This document shows positions 9,479 through 17,973 of a stretch of DNA of 64,000 bases, one piece after another; the stretch's first letter is position 1, and every line of letters begins with the position of its first letter. The stretch covers positions 1 to 64,000 of the forward strand of contig DWWU01000009.1 of NCBI GenBank assembly GCA_019119555.1, read 5' to 3'. The notes under the pieces were generated by a model. That model did not search any database, was not told the DNA's origin, and saw only the letters and a list, made by a program, of their open reading frames with translations. A program made the translations under genes and the position numbers. The DNA is from Candidatus Fusicatenibacter intestinigallinarum (GTDB lineage: Bacteria > Bacillota > Clostridia > Lachnospirales > Lachnospiraceae).

Positions 9479-10879
9479 TTAGCGATCTGCCTTGCTGTAT
9501 TTTCCGTAGCCTTCATATCCGTAGGCTCCCTGGCGGAGACGCTCTCCGATCGGCGGATAGACATTGCTGAATATGCAGCCGATGACTTTTTCTTCTTTCT
9601 GATTCAGCGCGTCGATGGCGTCGTTGATGTCCTGGGTCAGGACGGCGTCCTGGCGGACGGACAGTACCGCCGCGTCGGCGATCTGGATCAGCTCCTCCGC
9701 GTCGACGGCGAGTCCCATCGGCGGGGAGTCCAGGATGATATAATCCATTTTTTTGCAGCAGGACCGCAGAAGCCGCTCCAGCCTGCCGTTGGAAATCAGC
9801 TCCGACGGATTTTCAATGGAATGTTTGCTGAAGGCGGTGTACAGCTGCAGATTCTGCACCTTCTCAAAGGTTCCGCTGGCCTTCTCCTTGCCCTGCAGGA
9901 CCAGAGAGAAGTCTTTCATCTCTCTGTCTTTCACGTCAAAGATCTTGTGCAGCGCCGGACGGCGGAAATCGCAGTCTACCAGGAGCACTTTTTTCTGTTC
10001 CTGGGCCAGAGCCAGCGCCAGGTTGGACGCTGTGGTGGATTTTCCTTCGTTTTCCGCCACACTGGTGACCAGGAGGATCTGGGCGTGTTTCCGCTCCATC
10101 CTTCCCCGGATTCTCGACGCGGCCATCCGGTAGGCCTCCACATAGCGGAAACTGCGCACGGGATTGGTGATCAGCATCGAGCTCTTTCTCTTTTTCTTTT
10201 CATGATAGATGGTGCCGAGAAGATAGGCGTCCACCTTCTGATTGAATTCCTGTTCGTTTTTCACCGTGTCCCGCAGATGGGAGAACACTGCGATCAGCGC
10301 CGCCACCACGGCCGCCGCAGCCAGAAACGCGTAAATCATATACTGTCTGACCGGAAGCTGATTGCTCGGGCTCCCGGAAATCTGCGGCTGCTCCAGAGTC
10401 TGCAGAACCACGTTGGGAATAATGTAATCCGACAGAGTCGGATAATTCCTGAGCACGGATTCCAGGATCAGATAGGCGTGCTGAGGAGAATCGGCCGTCA
10501 CCGACAGCTGCATCAGGTTGGATTCCTGAACGATGGATGCGTTCATCGTCGCCGGAAAGCTGTCCAGTCCCAGTTCCTCCATTACGGTTTTTTTCAGTAT
10601 ATTATTATCCAGGATCACGGAAAACTTCTGCGCCATCTCATATGCGGCGGAAAGATTCGTAACCGCATTGGATTCTCCGCCGCCCTGGCTGACGGTAAAC
10701 GTCGTGCTCACTGTATACCGGTCCTCATGGGTAAAGGAGATCACGGAATAAGTCAGCAATGAAGCGCTCAGGGCAACCAGAAGGATCATCCACCAGGATC
10801 CTGCCAGATCCGACAGAATGCTCCGCAGATCCCATGCTGTTTTTTCCGAGTTGATATATTTGTTTTCGTACTCTCGCAT
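9479..10879 (-). CDS. Second polysaccharide tyrosine autokinase (tandem paralogue)
   Basis: Walker A TSVAENEGKSTTASNLALALA, LLVDCDFRRPALH, IILDSPPMGL, Tyr-rich tail GAYGYEGYGKY. Confidence 0.92.
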   Translation of the reverse strand: MREYENKYINSEKTAWDLRSILSDLAGSWWMILLVALSASLLTYSVISFTHEDRYTVSTTFTVSQGGGESNAVTNLSAAYEMAQKFSVILDNNILKKTVMEELGLDSFPATMNASIVQESNLMQLSVTADSPQHAYLILESVLRNYPTLSDYIIPNVVLQTLEQPQISGSPSNQLPVRQYMIYAFLAAAAVVAALIAVFSHLRDTVKNEQEFNQKVDAYLLGTIYHEKKKRKSSMLITNPVRSFRYVEAYRMAASRIRGRMERKHAQILLVTSVAENEGKSTTASNLALALAQEQKKVLLVDCDFRRPALHKIFDVKDREMKDFSLVLQGKEKASGTFEKVQNLQLYTAFSKHSIENPSELISNGRLERLLRSCCKKMDYIILDSPPMGLAVDAEELIQIADAAVLSVRQDAVLTQDINDAIDALNQKEEKVIGCIFSNVYPPIGERLRQGAYGYEGYGKYSKADR

Positions 10880-10889
10880 GTCAGCCTCC

Positions 10890-11765
10890 TCAACCGTTTA
10901 CTGATACAATCAGGCGTATCGTGCCCTGTGTGCCGTCTTCGTCGTAGGCGCTGTAGACCACCTCGTAAACGCCCGGCGTATTTGTGTCCACCGGATTTTC
11001 GATCTGGACGGCGGAGGAATCCAGAACCTCTCCGGTCAGAGTTCCGTACAAAGCTCCGTCCTCTCCCCGGACATACTGATAGTTGTTGATCGTCACGCTG
11101 TCCAGGTATCCCCAGGGATCAAAGCCCTCTCCCACGGAAAGGTTCACCAGATACTGGTTCAGGGTCAGGGAAGGTCCCTCCGTCTCCTGAGCCGGATCGT
11201 AAAGCTCCAGCGTCACCGGAAGGTTTTTCACGTCGCCGGCGCTGTTAGCCACCGAAAAGGTTACCTGATATTGTCCTGCGGAATAATAGGAAATATCGTC
11301 CTGGAAACTCATCTGAATCTTGCTGGTGATATCTCCGTCCAGACAGTCCTGGGCATGCAAGCCTTCCGTCAGACTCTCAGCGTCCATGGAAAACCTCAGC
11401 GGGGCGTCCAGCGTGAACGTCGGGGATGTGTAATCGGTGTACACGATGTCCCTCTCGGCTCTCGTCACATGGTTGTCGCTGTCAAAGGCTACAATGCTGA
11501 CTTTCCGTCTGCCTTTTTCGATAAAGTTGGAGATGCTCTCCACCACCAGAGAATCTGTCACATCTCCGTCTTTTCTGTCTGTCGCCGTCACTCCCTGAAG
11601 GAGCGTGGCGTCGTCTGCGGCGATGCTGACCTGAATCTCCTGCTGATCCATCTGAATCTCGGGACCGCTCTGGTCCTGGCCGCCTTCCCGCACAAAAATG
11701 CAAAAGAGGAACAGCGCCAGTGATACTGCAAACAAAAGGATGCTTGCTGTCTTTGCTTTACTCAT
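10890..11765 (-). CDS. Exported protein with DUF5011/Ig-like repeats
   Basis: N-terminal signal/TM segment, two DxxDGDxT Ig-like repeats (ATDRKDGDVTDSL, AQDCLDGDITSKI). Confidence 0.6.
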   Translation of the reverse strand: MSKAKTASILLFAVSLALFLFCIFVREGGQDQSGPEIQMDQQEIQVSIAADDATLLQGVTATDRKDGDVTDSLVVESISNFIEKGRRKVSIVAFDSDNHVTRAERDIVYTDYTSPTFTLDAPLRFSMDAESLTEGLHAQDCLDGDITSKIQMSFQDDISYYSAGQYQVTFSVANSAGDVKNLPVTLELYDPAQETEGPSLTLNQYLVNLSVGEGFDPWGYLDSVTINNYQYVRGEDGALYGTLTGEVLDSSAVQIENPVDTNTPGVYEVVYSAYDEDGTQGTIRLIVSVNG

Positions 11766-11780
11766 TCTGTGTTTCTCCTT

Positions 11781-12551
11781 TTACCAAAACCATCGTATTT
11801 CCTGTCTGACCGGAACCGGCGGCGGACCAGCGGCCGGCAGACGGTTTTTCAGTATCTGCTCCGGATTTTTTCTCAGCAGGATATCTGTATACTCTTCCGA
11901 GTAATGTTTTTCCAGGAACTCCCGGATCGGACCCATATCCGTCGTTCTGTATTCCACGCCGTGGGCGTCGCTGGCAATGCAGCTGACCATCTGATGGTCC
12001 AGAAGAATCCCGGCGGTTTTCTCTGTCTTCGGTCCGAATCTTCCAAAAATACTCCCCTTATTCATCTGAGCAAGGACGCCCAGCATTCTCCACTCAAACA
12101 GCCAGTTGGGCCTGTCCTGCACGCAGTAATACCGTTCCGGATGTGCCAGAACCGGCACCTTTCCCAGATCGAGGATCTCAGTCAACCGCGCGCGGATCTC
12201 CTCCGGTTCGGCGTCGAACGGGACTTCCACCAGAAAAAAACGTGACCCGTTCAGAGGAACCAGCCGTCCGCTCCGGATCTTTTCTTCCAGCCGGCCGACG
12301 GCCCAGATCTCCATGCCGCGGACGATCTGTACGGGAATCTGTTCCCGCTCCAGGGCTTCCTGCAGCTCCATGAACCGCTGGCGCAGCTCTTCGGATTCAT
12401 AGTTCTGATATTCTTCCTGGTTGCTGTGGCAGGTGGCTGCGATCACGGCGACGCCGCTCCGGGCCGCCGCCTCCGCCATCATCAGCGAAGTCTCCAGATC
12501 CGGGGATCCGTCGTCCACGCCCGGAAGAATGTGCGTATGTATATCGATCAT
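11781..12551 (-). CDS. CpsB/YwqE-type PHP-fold tyrosine-protein phosphatase
   Basis: MIDIHTHILPGVDDGSPDLETSLMM, VLAHPERY, CIASDAHG. Confidence 0.93.
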   Translation of the reverse strand: MIDIHTHILPGVDDGSPDLETSLMMAEAAARSGVAVIAATCHSNQEEYQNYESEELRQRFMELQEALEREQIPVQIVRGMEIWAVGRLEEKIRSGRLVPLNGSRFFLVEVPFDAEPEEIRARLTEILDLGKVPVLAHPERYYCVQDRPNWLFEWRMLGVLAQMNKGSIFGRFGPKTEKTAGILLDHQMVSCIASDAHGVEYRTTDMGPIREFLEKHYSEEYTDILLRKNPEQILKNRLPAAGPPPVPVRQEIRWFW

Positions 12552-12553
12552 GC

Positions 12554-15055
12554 CTACTCTCCCCGCAGGATTCCCCGCTCCCGGCCGATCAGAAGCGCCT
12601 GTACCCGGCTCTTCACTCCCAGTTTCTTGTAAATGCTGTAAATATGTCCCTTCACCGTCGTCAGCTTCAGGTTCAGGTCCGCACAGATCTCCTCGTTCGT
12701 CATTCCCGTGCTCAGCTCTTTCAGGACGATGATCTCCGTCACCGTCAGCGGCTCTTCCGCCTCCTCCGGCTGCCGCTTTGCCGTCTGGCCTCTGTTTTTC
12801 TTCGCTTCCCGAAGAATGAGATTGATATAATCCTCCATTGGCATATTCAGGACGTTGCCGTAATTATATTTCTTTTTGCGGCTCCAGGTGTCCGGCGAAT
12901 TGCTGCTCAGCCATTCGATATAGCCCTCCAGAACCTCATATCCGTTTCTTCCGTAACGGGTGTAAAATCTGACGTACCGGAACTCTCCGGTTACGAGGAA
13001 GGATTCCACCACATCCTGAAGGGATTTTTTCCGGTTTTCTCTGGACCAGTTGACGGCTGCCTGCTGGAACAGGCATTCTGCAAGAATCCGGCTCCGCCTT
13101 CCGCTGCGGGCGAAAGGAATCAGCTTTTTCAGGATTTTTTCCGTCCGGTCATACTGCTGAATCTCATAACATGCCGCCGCACGCAGGTACCACATGCCCA
13201 CGGTCTCCTCCCGGATCTCGTCGGACCATTCGAATCTCTTTTCGCGGATCCAGGAGAACAGAATCTTCTCTCCGCCGCCGCTGCCCCGCAGCGCGTCCGC
13301 CGCCTCCAGGATCTGTCTGCAGACCGGAGTTTCCTCTTCGCCGAGCAGCTTCCGGACGGCGTTCTCCGCCTCTTCCTCTTCTTCCGCAAGAACAGGATCG
13401 GTATCCGGGGACCGGCGGAGCTTGATCAGGAGCCAGTATCTGGCAAACAGCGTCGTCCAGTCTTCCTTTTCCTCCAGCGTCAGAAGCAGCTTCCAGTCTT
13501 CGTCCGGAATCCGGTCTCTTTGCTTCGTCTCCAGATAGAATTCCATACGGGCAAACTGATAGGCCTTCCATTCTTCCGGACCGAGGCTGTTTTTCCACAA
13601 TTCCGCTTTTTTTCTCTCCGCCTTTCTTCCTCCCACAAAGAGTCCGGAAAGATCCCGAAGGCCGCAGAGGAACGTAAACGATCCTCCCAGAATATGATAC
13701 AGCCGCAGCGGACCGTGTGCCTTTGCGGTCTGTTTCAGCGCCTTCATCCAGTCCTCCAGGGAGAGCAGCGGGTCTGCAAAGCTCAGATTCAGCCAGATCT
13801 CCGCGGCATGTTTCTGATCTTTCTGCTGCTCCGTCCGGCGGATCTCCTCCTCCAGAGCCTCCCAGTCATGGTGAACGACCGCTTCCATGCCGCGCAGATA
13901 ACAGCTTTCCGGAGATGAATCCTCCAGAGGGAATCCTTCTGCCAGCGAAATCCCGGAAAACGGAATCTCTGCGCAGTGGCTCCGCAGGCATTCCAGATAT
14001 CCTGTCCGGTCCCCTGCTTTTTTCAGGCAGAAAAGGGCCTGTGCCGGAAATCCTTTCCGGTCAAACCATACGCCTGCACTTTCCAGAGATGCTTTTTCAG
14101 GCGTTTCAACCACCGTCTGCATCTGTGCTTCTGTTCGCTTTGCAGACCATCTTTCTGCCGCCCGTTCCGGCCCGGCAGGCTTTACAAACAGCGGGAGCTT
14201 CTTCCACAGACGCTTCTGACAGCAGCGGACAAGGACGCCTTTCCGCTCAAGCGACTCGATGGTCCCCGCGGCGCCGTCGGCCTGAAAGACCTCCCGGCAC
14301 AGATCCGGATGGGTCCAGGGGCACAGATCCAGTTGCCGGAGCACTTCCTGCTCTTCCGGCGAAAGGGTACACAGGATTTCTTTCTCCAGGTATTCCTGCA
14401 CCTCGCAGCGCCGGAGAATCTCCCGGACAGACGGAATATTTCCCATCCGTACCGGCGGCCGTGCCGTCAGGCGAAGAAGAAGATCCACGCAGCCTGCCCA
14501 GCCTCCGGTTTCCTCGTACAGCTCCGAGGCGTTCAGAAAGCTGTTTCTCTCCGCGGCGAGCCGGACCACCTCCGTCCGTGTCAGCATCAGAGACTCCTGG
14601 ACGATCAGCTGAATCTTCCCCTTCCATAAGAGATCAAGAAACGCTTCCGGCAGATCCTCCCTGCCTTCAAGGATCAGCCGCTCCCCGGAACCCAACTGTG
14701 AAATCAGCGTGAGAAAAAACGTTTTTTCTTCGTCCGTCAGCGTCCCCGGAACATTTTCGACGAAGATCCATTTTTTCCGGCCTTCCTGTTCCGCCTCCGG
14801 CTTCAGGAACCGCCGGATTCTTTCCCCATAGGTTTCCAGCGCTTCTTCACCGGCGGATACCGCCAGGACGGAAAGATTCTCCTGTCTGCGGCACAGCATC
14901 CGCACCGCCGTCGTCTTTCCCGACGCGGCCGCCCCTTCCAGGTACACGCAGGGATATTCCTTCAGCGCCTGTTCCAGTCCTGCCGATTTGTCGATATAAA
15001 ATTTTTCGTCAGTGGTTTCCATTTCTTTTGTCTGCTCTGCCATACTTTCTCTCAT
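12554..15055 (-). CDS. LuxR-family regulator with N-terminal AAA/STAND ATPase domain (MalT-like)
   Basis: Walker A EGAAASGKTTAVRML; C-terminal HTH LTVTEIIVLKELSTGMTNEEICADLNLKLTTVKGHIYSIYKKLGVKSR. Confidence 0.88.
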   Translation of the reverse strand: MRESMAEQTKEMETTDEKFYIDKSAGLEQALKEYPCVYLEGAAASGKTTAVRMLCRRQENLSVLAVSAGEEALETYGERIRRFLKPEAEQEGRKKWIFVENVPGTLTDEEKTFFLTLISQLGSGERLILEGREDLPEAFLDLLWKGKIQLIVQESLMLTRTEVVRLAAERNSFLNASELYEETGGWAGCVDLLLRLTARPPVRMGNIPSVREILRRCEVQEYLEKEILCTLSPEEQEVLRQLDLCPWTHPDLCREVFQADGAAGTIESLERKGVLVRCCQKRLWKKLPLFVKPAGPERAAERWSAKRTEAQMQTVVETPEKASLESAGVWFDRKGFPAQALFCLKKAGDRTGYLECLRSHCAEIPFSGISLAEGFPLEDSSPESCYLRGMEAVVHHDWEALEEEIRRTEQQKDQKHAAEIWLNLSFADPLLSLEDWMKALKQTAKAHGPLRLYHILGGSFTFLCGLRDLSGLFVGGRKAERKKAELWKNSLGPEEWKAYQFARMEFYLETKQRDRIPDEDWKLLLTLEEKEDWTTLFARYWLLIKLRRSPDTDPVLAEEEEEAENAVRKLLGEEETPVCRQILEAADALRGSGGGEKILFSWIREKRFEWSDEIREETVGMWYLRAAACYEIQQYDRTEKILKKLIPFARSGRRSRILAECLFQQAAVNWSRENRKKSLQDVVESFLVTGEFRYVRFYTRYGRNGYEVLEGYIEWLSSNSPDTWSRKKKYNYGNVLNMPMEDYINLILREAKKNRGQTAKRQPEEAEEPLTVTEIIVLKELSTGMTNEEICADLNLKLTTVKGHIYSIYKKLGVKSRVQALLIGRERGILRGE

Positions 15056-15390
15056 TTCTCACCTGCCGCGGCTGCCGTCTCTGCCGGAACTCCGGTTTCC
15101 TCCCCGTCTGAGATCAGGATCCCACTTCCGTCCAGCCTGTCCAGAAATTCCTGGATATCTTCCCTCAGCGCGTTCTCCTGCACGTCATACACAGTCATCA
15201 TCGTCTGGACAAGCTCCTCCAGATTCGTGCCCTGCCGCAGCATCTCCCACAGTTCCGCTTCCAGCGGGCTCACATGGAGCAGACCGTTGTACTTCAGCAC
15301 AGTCTTTCCGGTGGGAATCAGGAAACACTCGCCGGCGATCTCCCGCAGAACCACATCCTCCTGCACTTTCATATTTCTTCCTGTGTCCAC
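15052..15390 (-). CDS. PqqD family protein embedded in capsule operon
   Basis: VVLREIAGECFLIPTGKTVLKYNGLLHVSPLEAELWEML; ATGA overlap with downstream luxR-like gene. Confidence 0.75.
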   Translation of the reverse strand: MDTGRNMKVQEDVVLREIAGECFLIPTGKTVLKYNGLLHVSPLEAELWEMLRQGTNLEELVQTMMTVYDVQENALREDIQEFLDRLDGSGILISDGEETGVPAETAAAAGEK

Positions 15391-15402
15391 GGCCGTTCCT
15401 CC

Positions 15403-17370
15403 TCATTTCGTGTATTTGTATTCGGGAACAATTCTATGTACGATCTCCCGGATCTTCCGGGATTCCGAATTGGAGGCCTGCTCCAGCTCGTGCAGGCTCT
15501 GTTCAAAGGTCTCCTCGTCGAATTCGATCTGCCTGCCCACGAAAATACGGTCGTTTTCGGTGGTCTGCATGCCCTCCTCGTTCATCAGGAGTTCCTCATA
15601 CAGCTTTTCTCCCGGCCGCAGCCCCGTGTATTTGATCATGATGTCCACATCCGGCTCGTATCCGGACAGCCGGATCATGTTTCTCGCCAGGTCGTCGATC
15701 TTCACCGGATCTCCCATATTCAGGACGAAAATCTCTCCGTTTTTCGCGTAGGCCCCTGCCTCCAGCACCAGGCTCACCGCCTCCGGAATCGTCATGAAGT
15801 AACGGATAATGTCCGGATGGGTGACAGTGACCGGTCCGCCGTGTTCGATCTGTTTGCGGAACAGAGGGATCACGCTTCCGTTGCTTCCCAGGACGTTTCC
15901 GAACCGGACCGCCGCGAACTCCGTCTCACTCTTCTTTCCGATCATCTGGATGACCATCTCGCAGAGACGTTTGCTGGCTCCCATAATGTTCGTGGGATTC
16001 ACCGCCTTGTCCGTGGAAATCAGAATAAATTTCCGCGCATGGTACCGGCTGGCCATCTGCGCGGTCAGATATGTGCCGATCACGTTGTTTTTGATCGCCT
16101 CGTTGGGGCTGTCCTCCATCAGAGGCACATGCTTATGGGCCGCCGCGTGAAAAACGATATCCGGATGATACGTCTCAAAAATGTCCGCCAGACGGCTCTC
16201 GTTTCTGACGGAACCGATCAGCACTTCCATGTCCAGGGAAGGATATTCCCATTCCAGCTGTTTCTGGATGCTGTACGCGTTATTCTCGTAAATGTCAAAA
16301 ATAATCAGCTTTCCGACCCCATGTCCGGCCAGCTGGCGGCAGATCTCGCTTCCGATGGATCCGCCTCCGCCTGTTACCAGGACAGTCTTGCCTTCGATGT
16401 AATCCAGGATCGCGTCCAGATCCACACGAACCGGATCCCGCTCCAGCAGATCCTCAATCTTTACGTTTCTCAGGCGGGAGGTAACAATCTCGCCGTCGAT
16501 CAGCTGGTAGATACCCGGAAGGATATTGATTTCACAGGGCGTTTTCTGGCAGATATCAACGATTTCCCGGATTGCCCGGCGGTTTGCCGAGGGAATCGTA
16601 ATCAGAATCTTCTGAATCTGATATTTCTCCGCTGCCGCGGGAATCTCTGACACATCTCCCACAATCGGAACGCCCAGCAGCCGTTTTCCCCATTTGGACG
16701 GCTCCCGGTCGATAATGCAGCACACCTTCCGGATGGATTCCTTGCTCAGACGGGTTTCCTTGATCACCGCCGCGCCTGCATCCCCGGCGCCCACCACCAT
16801 CAGGTTCATCCGCCGGTCCGCCGACGCCCGGAAGTACTTATTTCTCACAAGGCGCAGGAACCGGTAAGAAAAGCGGGTGGCAACCGTCGCCGCCAGCAGC
16901 AGTACAAAATACAGCAGCACGTAGCTCCGGAAAATCGGTTTTCCAAGAATTACCATCCCTAAAACCTGAAGAATGCTGGAGACAGCGGCTGCCGCCGTAA
17001 TGTTGCACAGCTCCGTGATTCCAGCATATTTCCATAAAGTCGTATAAAGTGAAAACAAATAGTAGACCACAACCGTTACGACCATATTGACCGGCAGATA
17101 CCAGAGCACCGTGTCAACAAACCGCTCTTCGATTTGATCAAACTGAAATTCATATCTGATCCAGATACTTGCAAAGGAAGCAATGGTAATCGCAATGAGA
17201 TCCAGAATCAGGAAAGTAACCATACTTCTGCTGACATGCAGTTTCCGGCGCTGCGCCTGTCTCCTTTCTCCTGCCTCCCAGTCCTCTGAAAAACAGGATC
17301 CGTCCGCAAGCTGCTGTGCCTGTCCTGCATCGGCAGCCACCGTTGCCTTTGTATAATCTTTCCCTCTCAT
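15403..17370 (-). CDS. CapD-like nucleoside-diphosphate sugar epimerase/dehydratase
   Basis: TM N-terminus, GGGGSIGSEICRQL, HAAAHKHVPLMEDSP, VRFGNVLGSNGSV. Confidence 0.93.
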   Translation of the reverse strand: MRGKDYTKATVAADAGQAQQLADGSCFSEDWEAGERRQAQRRKLHVSRSMVTFLILDLIAITIASFASIWIRYEFQFDQIEERFVDTVLWYLPVNMVVTVVVYYLFSLYTTLWKYAGITELCNITAAAAVSSILQVLGMVILGKPIFRSYVLLYFVLLLAATVATRFSYRFLRLVRNKYFRASADRRMNLMVVGAGDAGAAVIKETRLSKESIRKVCCIIDREPSKWGKRLLGVPIVGDVSEIPAAAEKYQIQKILITIPSANRRAIREIVDICQKTPCEINILPGIYQLIDGEIVTSRLRNVKIEDLLERDPVRVDLDAILDYIEGKTVLVTGGGGSIGSEICRQLAGHGVGKLIIFDIYENNAYSIQKQLEWEYPSLDMEVLIGSVRNESRLADIFETYHPDIVFHAAAHKHVPLMEDSPNEAIKNNVIGTYLTAQMASRYHARKFILISTDKAVNPTNIMGASKRLCEMVIQMIGKKSETEFAAVRFGNVLGSNGSVIPLFRKQIEHGGPVTVTHPDIIRYFMTIPEAVSLVLEAGAYAKNGEIFVLNMGDPVKIDDLARNMIRLSGYEPDVDIMIKYTGLRPGEKLYEELLMNEEGMQTTENDRIFVGRQIEFDEETFEQSLHELEQASNSESRKIREIVHRIVPEYKYTK

Positions 17371-17633
17371 TTCTCATCACTCCCTAATGGTATTTCATCT
17401 TCTTCGCAGAACTGCAGCAGCCGTTTATAGGCCTGCTGTCCTGTCTCTTTTTCTTCGCCGGTCAGGTAACGGCAGACCTCAATCCACTCTGCCTCTTCCC
17501 CTGACGCATAGCTGCACTTTTCACTGAGCAGGTACCGCAGCCGCTTCTTGCGCACCGGCCCGTACCTCAGGTCGGAAAGGTATTCGCAATTCATTTTCAT
17601 TGCGAGGTATTCCAACAGTGAAACCTCTACCAT
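17367..17633 (-). CDS. Small conserved-type hypothetical protein, first gene of capsule operon
   Basis: 88 aa ORF with GGAG upstream, overlaps CapD start by ATGA. Confidence 0.6.
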   Translation of the reverse strand: MVEVSLLEYLAMKMNCEYLSDLRYGPVRKKRLRYLLSEKCSYASGEEAEWIEVCRYLTGEEKETGQQAYKRLLQFCEEDEIPLGSDEK

Positions 17634-17652
17634 TCAAAAGTACCTCCAGAAT

Positions 17653-17678
17653 CACATAATAATAGTTATGTTGTATTT
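17653..17678. repeat. Left 26-bp inverted repeat of invertible element
   Basis: CACATAATAATAGTTATGTTGTATTT, exact reverse complement of 17941..17966. Confidence 0.95.
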
Positions 17679-17903
17679 ATTCTGTCATTTACATAATGTC
17701 AAAACTACTTTAGCATTAATTCTACACAGAAAGATAAAAAAAGTCAATGTTTCTGAGAAGAGATTCCATCGCTATTTTGAGCGAAAATGTTCTCTTCTGT
17801 ATTTTTGTGCTCCAAAAAGAAAGAAAACGAGGACATGTGTGTGTTGTTGACTGAAAACACAGAAATTTTATTCATTTTCCAACTTTTTATCACTCTTCTT
17901 TTT

Positions 17904-17919
17904 TGCCGGATTCCCGGCA
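17904..17919 (+). terminator. Candidate intrinsic terminator inside invertible segment
   Basis: TGCCGG-attc-CCGGCA followed by TTTTT on plus strand. Confidence 0.55.
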
Positions 17920-17940
17920 TTTTTCCTTTTTCATCCTCCA

Positions 17941-17966
17941 AAATACAACATAACTATTATTATGTG
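17941..17966. repeat. Right 26-bp inverted repeat of invertible element
   Basis: AAATACAACATAACTATTATTATGTG. Confidence 0.95.
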
Positions 17967-17973
17967 CCAAAAC

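Larger units (their letters stand above)
17653..17966. promoter_or_regulatory. Putative invertible promoter (phase-variation switch) upstream of capsule operon
   Basis: 26-bp perfect IRs flank a 262-bp noncoding spacer between a tyrosine recombinase gene and the first capsule gene; promoter-like TTGACA/ATGACA on minus strand near left IR. Confidence 0.85.

Noticed and set aside
7998-9482. 494-aa and 9449..10762 437-aa plus-strand ORFs
   Set aside because: Antisense shadows of the two BY-kinase genes
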